64,000 nt of DNA from S015-6 sp964384945. Its GTDB lineage: Bacteria; Desulfobacterota; DSWW01. Shown piece by piece: positions 8,942 through 17,937 of this stretch. The notes under the pieces are model-generated. The model ran no database searches and had not been told where the DNA came from. It worked only from the letters and a program-made list of their open reading frames with translations. The number at the start of each line of letters is the position of its first letter. The stretch's first letter is position 1. The position numbers were made by a program, and so were the translations under genes. Location: the NCBI GenBank assembly GCA_964384945.1, contig CAYLMK010000006.1, forward strand, positions 186,001-250,000. Reading direction: 5' to 3'.

Positions 8942-10159
8942 TCATTCCTTGCTTCTCGAGAGAGAGCAAACCTCGATGTTATCGTACCATGCCGTTATCC
9001 TTCCAAACTGCTTGATCCCAAACCGCCCATGCGTTAAGGGTGGCCCATATACACCGGCGTCTACGTAATGATGAACGAGCCTTCCATCGACGATGACCTG
9101 AATGGAGTCGAGAACCTGCAGGATTTCGACCCGGTATCTCCTATGCTTTTCGGAACAAGGGTCGGCATACCCGATGTTCAGCATCTTCAGGCCCTCCCCG
9201 GTTCGCCGCAGGTGGGTGCGGCCCCGATGCACGGACACGTGGTAAGTATGGATACCCCAATTGTAGGGCTCCATGGGGTCCTTGTGGCCCGGCGGAAGAT
9301 GCCGCGTGGGGGCGCCACGGCCTGCCGAAACCGAATAGTCGAGGTCTCCCTTCGGGCTGCCGGGAAAGGCCAGAATGACCCCGCCCCTTTCTTCGCCCGG
9401 TGTGAGATCCAGCCCCACGAGGCGGTCTCCCGCGTCGTCCCCGCCCCTTGTCCACATCGTGAAGGGAGCACCGGAGACCCGGAGGCGCCCGTCTCGGACC
9501 CCCGCATCCGCCTCCCCAAAGAGTTCCCAGTTCGACAGATCGCTGTCAAATCGCTCCTGGAACAGAATTCCCCCTCTTTCCACTTGGATGACCTGCTGGG
9601 GCGCTGTCAGGAGTGCCGCAACCTTACGGGCCTCTTTCATGCAGTCACGAAGCTGGACTGAGCAGAAGAACTCCCTTTTCGGAATCTTGAGGTCTTCATA
9701 CCACACCCACTGATGCTGTCTAATCTCCTCCGGATTGCCTTTCAAGAGAATCAGAACCTGCTCCAGGTTCACTCTCATCTGATTCCGCCACGAATTGAGC
9801 ACCTCATCGATCGTCGTTTCGCCGTACAGCGCAATGACCGCCTCTCGGAGGTCAACCGCAGGGAAGCCCTCCGTTTCACGGTCGATCCGCTCCTTCATTT
9901 CAGGCATGAGCTTTCCCAGGGCTGCGCCACGCAACCTCACCGACTCTTCGATCTCCTTCCGGAGCACGTCGTAATGGTTCAGAAAGGATCTGAGAACCTG
10001 GTTCTCCTGCTCCGTTCCCAGGGCGGCGAGAACCGAGTGCGCGTGCTTCGCGAGGCCAGCATTCCTTCCCCTGGGCAGGCCATCCTCGGAAGCATATAGC
10101 AAGCCCATAGAGATCATCCCTATGAACCAAGCGGGCATCCCCGGCCTGAACCATCTCAT
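8942..10159 (-). CDS. Secreted protein of unknown function with LamG-like C-terminal domain
   Basis: 405 aa. The N-terminus is weakly signal-like (PAWFIGMISMGLLYASEDG). Residues about 30-190 are helical and charged. The C-terminal half (about 200-400) resembles a concanavalin A/laminin-G type jelly roll: ILFQERFDSDLSNWELFGEAD, MLNIGYAD, YRVEILQVLDSIQVIVDGRLVHHY, GRFGIKQFGRITAWYDNIEV. Such domains bind carbohydrate. No catalytic motif was recognised. It probably acts in the periplasm or outside the cell. It ends just before the duplicated GNAT unit. Confidence 0.55.
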   Translation of the reverse strand: MRWFRPGMPAWFIGMISMGLLYASEDGLPRGRNAGLAKHAHSVLAALGTEQENQVLRSFLNHYDVLRKEIEESVRLRGAALGKLMPEMKERIDRETEGFPAVDLREAVIALYGETTIDEVLNSWRNQMRVNLEQVLILLKGNPEEIRQHQWVWYEDLKIPKREFFCSVQLRDCMKEARKVAALLTAPQQVIQVERGGILFQERFDSDLSNWELFGEADAGVRDGRLRVSGAPFTMWTRGGDDAGDRLVGLDLTPGEERGGVILAFPGSPKGDLDYSVSAGRGAPTRHLPPGHKDPMEPYNWGIHTYHVSVHRGRTHLRRTGEGLKMLNIGYADPCSEKHRRYRVEILQVLDSIQVIVDGRLVHHYVDAGVYGPPLTHGRFGIKQFGRITAWYDNIEVCSLSRSKE

Positions 10160-10404
10160 TGTTCGCTTCCCATGTGCTCGATACGGCTCCCGGAGTCTAT
10201 CATACTCTCTTGGAAAGGGACCCGCCAGAGCTCACTCCGGGGAAACCAACCTGCTGAATCGGGCAACCCGGCCGGAAAGTGCGAGGCAGGACTTTTCACA
10301 ATCCTCGTTCGGCCGACACGACACGGTCGTTGGCGGGTAGAGCGGGGGCTGGGGGTTCGTCTCTTCGGGGACAGGGAATCTTGTCTTGTGCGGACAGGGC
10401 CCAA

Positions 10405-11862
10405 CTAAGGTGTGATGGCCGCAAAGCCTTGCGGATGAGCCGGCGGGGTCGTGTCCCCGACCACCTTCATTTCTTTCCACCATTCGGTGGGAAGCTCCGC
10501 TCGGAATATTTCTCTGTCCTGTGTTCCCAGGAAATTGCTGTCGAAGTAGACATGTTGCCCATCCTGGCTTATCTGTGCCCTGGCTTGATTGTTGTAGTCC
10601 GTGGTGTGGGTGCGGGTATGCGCGATCCGCCACACAAGGACCTGCGAAGGGTTTCTCGATGCCCTCACGGCAAAGACAACCCTGTCCAGCCAGCTTAGGC
10701 AAGAAAGGTCCGTGGAACCCCTGTAGGACGTGAAAAAGGCCCAACCGGGAACCTTGTAGCACGTGGAGATGTGATAATTAGGGCCGCCGGCATAATAGTC
10801 CTTGTTCTCACAAGCCGGGCAGTCATGAACAGCAGAAAGAAGCGTATAGCGCTGCGCGGTATCGATATCCACCATGTAGAAGTAAGGGGCATTGAAATAG
10901 TAGAAAACCTCGTTCCCCTGAAGATCGTATCCCCAGGCGGGGTGTCCGGACTGACCGTCGACAATGTCTCTTACCCAGTCAAGCTTCCCGGTAGTGTTGT
11001 TGCGGGCAAAAAGCGCTGTGTGTCCATAACCCCGTGATCCCCCATTCACGAACATGGCAATGAGGTATCGGCCGCTGGGACACATCGCAACGTAGCGCGG
11101 GGCAGGCCGTGTATCCCCCCAACCACGGCTGCTGTAATACTTGGAGAGATCTACATCCCACTTGCTATCGCTCAGCCGATCATAGCACACGAGGTAGCTG
11201 GCCCAGTTCTCATTCCCATCATCTACGCTCAACCGGACACGAAAGGCCCAGTATTGATCGTTCCCCCACGATTGTTCCCCCTTGTCATTGTTGTCTATAC
11301 GACTCAACCCCGGGTACCATTTGGAAAAGTCATGCAGAAGGGTTGGAGTATCGGTGGCATAGTTGTACTGGTAGAAACGTCCACCCTGTCTGTAAAATAA
11401 GAGGTCTGGACTGGATTGCGCCCACCGCAGTTCCATGTCACCGCCCTCGGGAGGGCCGAAATTCTTGTACCGGAGAAAGGCCCCATCGCTCACTCTATAA
11501 AAGACCCCGTTTCGATCCCCGATCTTGAAAACTACCTTGGTGTTGTCGCTGTTGGAACAGGTGAAGGTCGTGTACTGGATTGCGGGAGAACTCGTGCTGT
11601 GACTTCCGTAATCCTTCAAGTGGTCGGTAAACCTTCGGATTTGTGTATTAAATACCTTGTCTCCATATACCCCCCATTTGGGTGGGTAGGCCTGGGGCTG
11701 CATATCCATGGCGACACAGCTCCCAACCTTTTCCGACGGAGAAAAAGTAACATACTGTCCTGCCTCAACAGGACGCGTCGGCGTTGAACTCAGAACCAGC
11801 AGAAGAGCTGTGAGGCCCAGGCAAAAACCAAATGCTCGAGAAACGCGGGACCGAGAGTCCAT
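10405..11862 (-). CDS. Secreted beta-propeller-like protein
   Basis: 485 aa from ATG 11862 (GGAGG nine bases upstream). The signal peptide is clear: SRVSRAFGFCLGLTALLLVLSSTPTRPVEA. The rest is rich in Tyr/Trp and Asp with repeating blade-like segments (APRYVAMCPSGRYLIAMFVNGG; ARAQISQDGQHVYFDSNF), typical of WD40/PD40-like propellers. The last residues (GDTTPPAHPQGFAAITP) look like the linker that usually leads into a fibronectin III or Ig-like domain, so the protein may be truncated. No PEP-CTERM tail is present. A sigma-54-like element lies about 180 bases upstream. Function unknown; extracellular matrix protein is a guess. Confidence 0.65.
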   Translation of the reverse strand: MDSRSRVSRAFGFCLGLTALLLVLSSTPTRPVEAGQYVTFSPSEKVGSCVAMDMQPQAYPPKWGVYGDKVFNTQIRRFTDHLKDYGSHSTSSPAIQYTTFTCSNSDNTKVVFKIGDRNGVFYRVSDGAFLRYKNFGPPEGGDMELRWAQSSPDLLFYRQGGRFYQYNYATDTPTLLHDFSKWYPGLSRIDNNDKGEQSWGNDQYWAFRVRLSVDDGNENWASYLVCYDRLSDSKWDVDLSKYYSSRGWGDTRPAPRYVAMCPSGRYLIAMFVNGGSRGYGHTALFARNNTTGKLDWVRDIVDGQSGHPAWGYDLQGNEVFYYFNAPYFYMVDIDTAQRYTLLSAVHDCPACENKDYYAGGPNYHISTCYKVPGWAFFTSYRGSTDLSCLSWLDRVVFAVRASRNPSQVLVWRIAHTRTHTTDYNNQARAQISQDGQHVYFDSNFLGTQDREIFRAELPTEWWKEMKVVGDTTPPAHPQGFAAITP

Positions 11863-12278
11863 GATGATTGACCTCCGTTCGAAGTACCGGGCTTCGGAAC
11901 TCGGGAAGGAACCACGCCTCCTGCCCCGGCTCATTGCATCGACCCGAGTCGAGCAGGAAGGGCGGATCTTGCCTCTTTCTTGATCCCTTGGTCTGTGCAT
12001 CGTGGGGTCCATCCCGGTCGTGCAATGCAGGCATCCCAATGCCATTTTCGTGCCAATAGTTTGCGTCTGCCTATCGCCTTTTCACTTTATTCACAGACAA
12101 ACCTCCAACTGTTACATCTAGCTGTTCTTAATACGATTTTTCGATTCCGCGAAACAAACCCTTCTTGCCGCCCCCAACTCCTTGACTCTCCGAAGTCTGG
12201 AAGCCCACCTAAAGGAGCGATCGATCCGCTACAATCTTGTAATCAACCTTCCGGGGACAAGGGCTGTTTCGACCACCT
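11863..12278. other. Intergenic region upstream of the propeller gene
   Basis: 416 bases between the propeller gene start and the end of the flippase gene. The part around 12061-12170 is clearly more AT-rich than its surroundings and would fit an activator-binding zone upstream of the sigma-54-like element at 12040-12055. No gene is supported here. Confidence 0.5.
12040..12055 (-). promoter_or_regulatory. Sigma-54-like -24/-12 promoter
   Basis: On the minus strand it reads TGGCACGAAAATGGCA. The -24 block TGGCACG is perfect, and the -12 block is TGGCA instead of TTGCA with the essential GC kept at the right spacing. It would start transcription about 165 bases before the ATG of the secreted propeller gene. 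Confidence 0.55.
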
Positions 12279-13757
12279 TCATTTCCCGGACCCAAGAGAC
12301 CGCCTGCGCAGACGGAAAAAGAACTCCGATCTCAACCTGCCGTCGCAGGACAGAACGATCCCGGCATAGACCGCAACTCCAACCACAACCTTTATCGACA
12401 GCATCCCGACCGCCATCGGCATCCTGATCTGCGCCACAACAAGGTACATGGCGATCGAGCCGAGAAGGGCGAGACCCATCCTCTTCCACTCGATCGGAAA
12501 GGATAGCACCTTAAAGGAATAGTACATGTTAACCATGAACACAAAAACATAGGTAACCAACGTCGCCACCGCAGCGCCCTCAATCCCCATGCGGGGTATC
12601 AGCCACGCGTTCAGCGACAAATTGATCGCGCAACCCACAAGAAGCGAAACCAGGAGAATGTAAGTCTTTTTTGCAATGATCACCCCTGCGGAAACAATCG
12701 CGTTTCCCGCATACAACATGGTCCCAAGAATGACATAGGGGACGACGACATACGAAGATTGGTACTTTTCGGAAGCCAGAAGGGTAATCAACTCCTGCTT
12801 GACGGCGCAGGTGCCGAAAACAACGGGCACGGCGACCAAGGAGAAATAGGACAGTGCATTGGAGAGAAAGGCCTTCGTCTCCTCCACGCCGCTCCTGGCC
12901 CAGAGTTCCATATAGATCGGAACGATGGCCAGCCGGAGGGGGGTTCCAATGAGGCCGGCAACGTACATGGGCACGTTGTAACCCACGGAATACACCGCCA
13001 GGTCCTCCAGTTCCATGAACCGCTTGACGAGCAGCCTGTCCCCGTATTCCACAAACTGGGCACAGAACTCGTAACCGAGCATGGGGATCCCGTAGGCGAG
13101 GGCGGTCTTGAGAAAAGCGGGGGAAAACGACTTCGGCGAGAGTCCCTTCTTCGTAAACAGGTACGTGCATATGCATATACAAAAGACCCCATGGGATATC
13201 AATGATCCGTAATAGTATCCCCAGAGGTTCTTCGTAACCAGTACGATAAGCCCGATGTTCAAGCACAGGGTGCCGTACCGCTCGACGACGGAAACCAGAT
13301 TGTAGCTCGTGATCTTCTGCTCAGCCCTGAGGAACTGGATAAACGTACCGCCCGCGGCCCCCAGGGGCAATCCGATGAACGTCAGAAGGAGGAACCCCTT
13401 TATGGTTTGATCGAAAACCGCAGGGAAGGCATACAGGGAAAACGTCAACACGAAAGAAATCAGGGAGGCAACGAAAAAAGGCCAGAGGAAGAGGGTGGAA
13501 TAGATGGTCGGCACGTCGTGCGGAATCGCGTTGGCTTTGGCTTCCGGATAAAACCGGACCACAGCGTGTTGAAGCCCCATTTTGGACAGCGCCGCCATGA
13601 AAACCATCAGTGAATTCGTATACGCGAGCACACCATAATCGTTAATGGTAAGGATTCTCGTGAGAATCGGGAAGGAGACGAAATGAGCGATCAACAGCAG
13701 CACGCTCCCGAAGGAGTATCCTACGGAATGCCGGAGGAGTTTTCTGGTTGCTTTCAA
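12279..13757 (-). CDS. Polysaccharide flippase (Wzx/MOP superfamily)
   Basis: 492 aa with about 12-14 hydrophobic helices. The N-terminus (RKLLRHSVGYSFGSVLLLIAHFVSFPILTRILTINDYGVLAYTNS) is typical of RfbX/Wzx flippases. It should export lipid-linked repeat units for periplasmic polymerisation. It lies 82 bases after the end of the 13840-38025 gene run and may be its last gene. A different flippase is at 3-1445, so two glycan substrates or a redundant pair are possible. Confidence 0.85.
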   Translation of the reverse strand: MKATRKLLRHSVGYSFGSVLLLIAHFVSFPILTRILTINDYGVLAYTNSLMVFMAALSKMGLQHAVVRFYPEAKANAIPHDVPTIYSTLFLWPFFVASLISFVLTFSLYAFPAVFDQTIKGFLLLTFIGLPLGAAGGTFIQFLRAEQKITSYNLVSVVERYGTLCLNIGLIVLVTKNLWGYYYGSLISHGVFCICICTYLFTKKGLSPKSFSPAFLKTALAYGIPMLGYEFCAQFVEYGDRLLVKRFMELEDLAVYSVGYNVPMYVAGLIGTPLRLAIVPIYMELWARSGVEETKAFLSNALSYFSLVAVPVVFGTCAVKQELITLLASEKYQSSYVVVPYVILGTMLYAGNAIVSAGVIIAKKTYILLVSLLVGCAINLSLNAWLIPRMGIEGAAVATLVTYVFVFMVNMYYSFKVLSFPIEWKRMGLALLGSIAMYLVVAQIRMPMAVGMLSIKVVVGVAVYAGIVLSCDGRLRSEFFFRLRRRSLGSGK

Positions 13758-13839
13758 GACGAGTGAGAGACCTATACTTTTTTGTTAGAGAAAGGATTTT
13801 ATGACAGCGGACCCCGTCTTGCCGAGCTTCCCTCTTCCC

Positions 13840-15057
13840 TCATTGGCTCTGCGCCAAAAGGGCCGATGCAACCGCGTCGCTGAGTCGCGAAAGGTTGCTT
13901 GCGGCGCCTTTCGTGTTTGAAAGTAGGGCAAGCGCCATGTCTTCCTTGGGATAGTAGACCAAGAACCCGGAGAACCCGCGAATCGAACCGCCATGCGCCA
14001 CCGCAACCTCGCTCATGTGCGGCCGACCTATCCAAAACCCGTAACCGTAAGGCAAAGTCTCACCACTGGAAAGAGTCTCGGGGGCGGTCATCTGTTCGTA
14101 AGCCTTCCGACTGACAACGGCACCCTGGACGAGCGCGCGCTGCCACAGAAGGAGATCCGGCACGGAGCTGAACAAGCCCCCCGCTGCGAAGGCAAAGCTC
14201 GATGGGATCGAACCTGTTGGAACGAATCGGCCACTCTCATATGCATGGCCCGTCGCCGGCACCTTATTCGCGAGAGGCTTCAAGGACGTGTATCTGAGTC
14301 CGATTGGCTCGCACACGTATTCTTGCAAGTAATCGTCAAAGCTCACTGCTGAGACCTTCTCGATGATCGCGCCCAGTAGAGCATAGTTTGAGTTGCTGTA
14401 AGCCATCCTCGCACCAGGCGAAAACAGCAACCGTCGCGAGACACAAATGGAAACGAGTTCTTCGGTACTGTATTCTCGGAAACGATTCATCGGTAAGCGG
14501 ATGTAGTCCGGAAGACCTGATGTGTGATTCAAGAGATGCCTCACCCGTATCTTGGCCCCCCATGCCCCGGGCCATCGTTGCAAGTAATCAGCGACCGGGT
14601 CGTCGAGTCCTATTTTGCCCCTTTCGACGAGTTGCATCGTGGCCGCTGCCGTAAACTCCTTTGTTATGGAACCGATTCGGTAAACCGTGTCTTCCTTGGC
14701 CGCAACGCCGGCTGCCACATCCGAATGGCCGTATGCCCGAATGAAGAGGGTTTTGCCAGCCCTTTCGACTCCCACGGTAAGCCCTGCGAGGGGGATACTC
14801 GCGACCGAAGACCGCAGGATCGCATCCAGTTTCTCCTCGATCTCCAGGGGAAGATCACGCGGCACCGCCGATGCGCCGCCGGCAATGGATACACTTGCAT
14901 TCGCTCCTGCCGAAGAAATGCACGTGGTGATCTCCGCGACGTTCCCCTCCTTCGAGACCAGGCAGATGGCGGCAACGAGGATGGCCCAAAGACGGGCGGA
15001 GGCAACTCGCAGCGTTCCGTGCATCATCCCGGAAGGCCCTTCGAGAGGCGATGTCAT
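13840..15057 (-). CDS. Serine beta-lactamase-family hydrolase (class C/EstB-like)
   Basis: 405 aa with an N-terminal hydrophobic export segment (ARLWAILVAAICLVS). The active-site motifs of the beta-lactamase/transpeptidase fold are all visible: S-I-T-K (SxxK nucleophile) in YRIGSITKEF, YSN in MAYSNSNY, and HGG in VAHGGSIRG in place of KTG. Members act as esterases, D-aminopeptidases or peptidases. The ATG overlaps the stop of the upstream phosphatase-like gene (ATGA). Substrate unknown; envelope or glycan ester hydrolysis is plausible. Confidence 0.8.
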   Translation of the reverse strand: MTSPLEGPSGMMHGTLRVASARLWAILVAAICLVSKEGNVAEITTCISSAGANASVSIAGGASAVPRDLPLEIEEKLDAILRSSVASIPLAGLTVGVERAGKTLFIRAYGHSDVAAGVAAKEDTVYRIGSITKEFTAAATMQLVERGKIGLDDPVADYLQRWPGAWGAKIRVRHLLNHTSGLPDYIRLPMNRFREYSTEELVSICVSRRLLFSPGARMAYSNSNYALLGAIIEKVSAVSFDDYLQEYVCEPIGLRYTSLKPLANKVPATGHAYESGRFVPTGSIPSSFAFAAGGLFSSVPDLLLWQRALVQGAVVSRKAYEQMTAPETLSSGETLPYGYGFWIGRPHMSEVAVAHGGSIRGFSGFLVYYPKEDMALALLSNTKGAASNLSRLSDAVASALLAQSQ

Positions 15058-16703
15058 AGATAGCCCAGATCCTTCAACCTCTTTAGCATCTTCTCTTTTT
15101 CTGCCTTCGTGACGTCATGATCCCTCTCAAAGGCATATTCCTTCCCTGTGAACAAGGCGGCAGCGGCTGATCCCTTCACTGCACCGAGCATCTTCCCGTC
15201 GACATCTTCGGGGATCCTGATCCCCAGAAGGCAGAGAATCGTCGGCAAGAAATCCATAAGGCTCGCATCTTCCAAACAGGTGCCCTTTTCGATTTCCTTC
15301 CCGTGGGCCATGAAAAAACCGTCCAATCGGTGCACCCCTTGCTGTACTTCGGCGGTCTTGACGAATACTCGCCCATCCTCTTCACGGTGAGAGAGTCGCT
15401 CCAGGCCTATGTATCCGGCGTCGCCGTATTCGGTTATCATCAAATCGGGCGCCTTCTCCAAATTCCGTCCCTGGTAGATATCTTCCCGTCTGTCCACCTT
15501 CCTGATCACGGTTACGCCGGTGCTCGGCTCTTTCAAAGCGCACAGCCTTCCGATGATTTCATCCCGAAGCGCCTCGTACTCCGCTCCTGGTTCGACTATG
15601 CCCAGTCTCTCGCGACCTTTCACATTGAGGTAGATGCCGTGCGAGGAATAACAAAAGGCCTTCGTCCTTCCCCAGTCAATGGATTGGATAACCCTGCTGG
15701 ACTGCTCGAGCAGTTTGTAAACAGGTCCCTTTTGTCCGACCCGTTCCAACACCAAGTCCCGCGTTACCCCGAGGCGCTTCGCGGTCTTTTTCAAGACCCT
15801 CAATGCGCGGGTTGCAAGCCCCGCTTCCTTCGAAGCATATCGAAGGTATCCTTCAGCGGCGAGCCAATTGTTCAAGTCTATATCACAATGGAAGGGCCCG
15901 AACCCGTGGTCGGAAAGAACAAAAACCGTCGCATCCTCGCCGAAGTCCTCGATCAGTCTCCCGATGAGTCCGTCGAGAAAGGAAAAATAGGCGACGATGC
16001 CCCTCCCAGGCTCGTCGAGGCCTTCCGCGCCTTTCGCGACATGCCTGGCAGCGGCGGCGATCGAGTGCCAGAGCCTGTGCTGGATGCGATCCGGCCCTGT
16101 GAAGACGACCATGAAGAAATCCCAGGCCTCCTTCTTCATGCAATACTTCGCCGCCTCAAATGTCTTCCGGGTTAGATCGGTCAGATCGTTCAGGAAGGCA
16201 CCCACCTCCTCATCATCATACCGCGTCCACGGAACGTCGATCTTGTAGTCAGGGATTTCTCGCTTCAGTTCACCCGCAAGGCCGACCGGATATGTGAAGT
16301 CGTACGTCGTATCGGGCGTCCCCAGCCCGGACATCATGATCCCGTTCACGCGTGCGGGGGGATAGGTCTGTGGTACGTTGAGAACCGCCACTTTCTTCCC
16401 CTCGGCACTGAGGATTTCCCAAAGCGTGACGCTGTCCACTGAGGTCGAGACCGTCGGCTCGGTGTAGTAGGTTCCATGCGTTTTGACGTTGAAATTGAAG
16501 ACACCGTGCTTGCCGGGATTCTTGCCCGTCATGAAGCTCGCCCATGCCGTGGAAGACACAGGAGGATAGACGGATCTCAACCTTCCATGACATCCTTCCT
16601 CCATCAGCCGGGCGAACGTCGGCAGGACACCGGCCGCCACCAACGGCCGGAGGATCTCCAATGTACCGCCATCGTAACCGATCACCAGTATTCTCCTAGC
16701 CAT
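15054..16703 (-). CDS. Alkaline phosphatase superfamily phosphodiesterase
   Basis: 549 aa. It opens with RILVIGYDGGT (metal-binding Asp) and SSTAWASFMTGKNPGKHGVFNF, where the Thr/Ser nucleophile of type I phosphodiesterase/nucleotide pyrophosphatases is expected. The second metal site is VFVLSDHGFGP. No signal peptide is evident, so the protein may be cytoplasmic. In polysaccharide loci such proteins are common but poorly defined. It overlaps the beta-lactamase-like gene and follows the DegT gene by 28 bases. Confidence 0.8.
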   Translation of the reverse strand: MARRILVIGYDGGTLEILRPLVAAGVLPTFARLMEEGCHGRLRSVYPPVSSTAWASFMTGKNPGKHGVFNFNVKTHGTYYTEPTVSTSVDSVTLWEILSAEGKKVAVLNVPQTYPPARVNGIMMSGLGTPDTTYDFTYPVGLAGELKREIPDYKIDVPWTRYDDEEVGAFLNDLTDLTRKTFEAAKYCMKKEAWDFFMVVFTGPDRIQHRLWHSIAAAARHVAKGAEGLDEPGRGIVAYFSFLDGLIGRLIEDFGEDATVFVLSDHGFGPFHCDIDLNNWLAAEGYLRYASKEAGLATRALRVLKKTAKRLGVTRDLVLERVGQKGPVYKLLEQSSRVIQSIDWGRTKAFCYSSHGIYLNVKGRERLGIVEPGAEYEALRDEIIGRLCALKEPSTGVTVIRKVDRREDIYQGRNLEKAPDLMITEYGDAGYIGLERLSHREEDGRVFVKTAEVQQGVHRLDGFFMAHGKEIEKGTCLEDASLMDFLPTILCLLGIRIPEDVDGKMLGAVKGSAAAALFTGKEYAFERDHDVTKAEKEKMLKRLKDLGYL

Positions 16704-16731
16704 CGCTTTTCCCAGTCGTGCTGTTTACACC

Positions 16732-17937
16732 CTATTTTCTCAAATTGTGGGCCAACACCCTCTCTATCTGATCTACCATGAATCGAAGATGCCACTCATC
16801 GAGGTCCTGATGAACCGGAAGCCCAAGGATTCGCTCCTTGAGTAAGACAGCTTCAGGGAAATCGCGCCAAGGCACCCCTTCATGAAACCATGCCCACCAT
16901 GGATGGCTGCAAACCCCGGCCTCTTGCAGCATCGAGTAGATCCTGCTTCTCTCCTCCCTGTCGCGCACAAGGATCGGGAACAAGAGTGGACACACGCCAG
17001 CCGGCAAGTCCTTACGGATGAGGCACTCTTCCCACCTTTTCAGAAAGTAATCGAGAAGAAACCGGAAGTTCTCCCTTCGTTTCCGAACGACCTCCCCCAG
17101 ATCCAGCTTGCCTAAGATGATCCATGAAATCCGAGACATTTTCCAATTCAGAATTTCCGGTCTTGTCTCTTGTGTGTCCGGCCTCGCCAGAAACCGGGCT
17201 CTCGTCCCCGTGATCCTGGCACCGCCTGCGAGCAAGAACCTCACGACCTTCATGGTTCGATTCAGCGCCCGGGCCGTCCCCCTCGATAACCTGTCTTCGA
17301 GGGCCGGTTTCTCCCCGCGGCTTCTCCCCTGGATCAGTTCCGTCGTCCAGAAGACCGAAGCGAAGAGGCTGGGGCTCTCCTCTGAAAAAGACCCGGGTTC
17401 CGCGCCCGTGTTCATCACAAGCGCACCACCGTTCGGAACGGGCAATGATTTCAGAAGGCTGAAGATACCCACGTCTCCGGTGCTGCCCAGATCCTCGACC
17501 CCACTTTTGCTCAGAAACGCGTGTGCACAGTCTTCGATGAGAAACACCTTCTTCCTCTCGCACATTTCCCTGATCGGGCCGAGAAATTGCGGGAAACCGA
17601 AAAAGTGCGTTAGGAGAACACCCCTGCCTTCTCCGTTCAACCTCCGCTCCAAATCCTCGAGGTCCACCTGTAGGTCGGCTTTCACTTTGTAAAACACGGG
17701 GCGAATCCCGAGAAACCGCATGGAGTCAACCTCAACCCCGCAATTGTATGCCGGAACCAGAACCGCATCCCCTTTTCCAATACCCAGGGCACGCACTCCG
17801 GCGATGAGTGCATACCTCCCGCTGTAAAAGTAATGACACCTCGGCTGATTCAGAGGAAAGACGTCGCGCGCCCCCCCCGAACGACCCCGAAGATCACGTA
17901 TTGAAATACCCGGCCTTCCACCGACGTAGGTCTTCAT
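16732..17937 (-). CDS. DegT/DnrJ/EryC1/StrS-family aminotransferase
   Basis: 401 aa from ATG 17937, which overlaps the stop of the upstream gene (ATGA); the longer frame to 18114 is an extension into that gene. Fold-type I PLP features are visible: HYFYSGRYALIAGVRALGIGKGD, VLVPAYNCGVEVDSM, LIEDCAHAF (Asp near the pyridine nitrogen) and GIFSLLKSLPVPNGGALV with the Schiff-base Lys. It probably aminates a nucleotide keto-sugar, or a related substrate, for the exopolysaccharide. Confidence 0.85.
   Translation of the reverse strand: MKTYVGGRPGISIRDLRGRSGGARDVFPLNQPRCHYFYSGRYALIAGVRALGIGKGDAVLVPAYNCGVEVDSMRFLGIRPVFYKVKADLQVDLEDLERRLNGEGRGVLLTHFFGFPQFLGPIREMCERKKVFLIEDCAHAFLSKSGVEDLGSTGDVGIFSLLKSLPVPNGGALVMNTGAEPGSFSEESPSLFASVFWTTELIQGRSRGEKPALEDRLSRGTARALNRTMKVVRFLLAGGARITGTRARFLARPDTQETRPEILNWKMSRISWIILGKLDLGEVVRKRRENFRFLLDYFLKRWEECLIRKDLPAGVCPLLFPILVRDREERSRIYSMLQEAGVCSHPWWAWFHEGVPWRDFPEAVLLKERILGLPVHQDLDEWHLRFMVDQIERVLAHNLRK

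Noticed and set aside
12248..12290. 16-base match (CGACCACCTTCATTTC) between the end of the propeller gene and the region after the flippase gene
   Set aside because: The match does not extend on either side, and one 16-mer pair is expected about half the time by chance in 64 kb.
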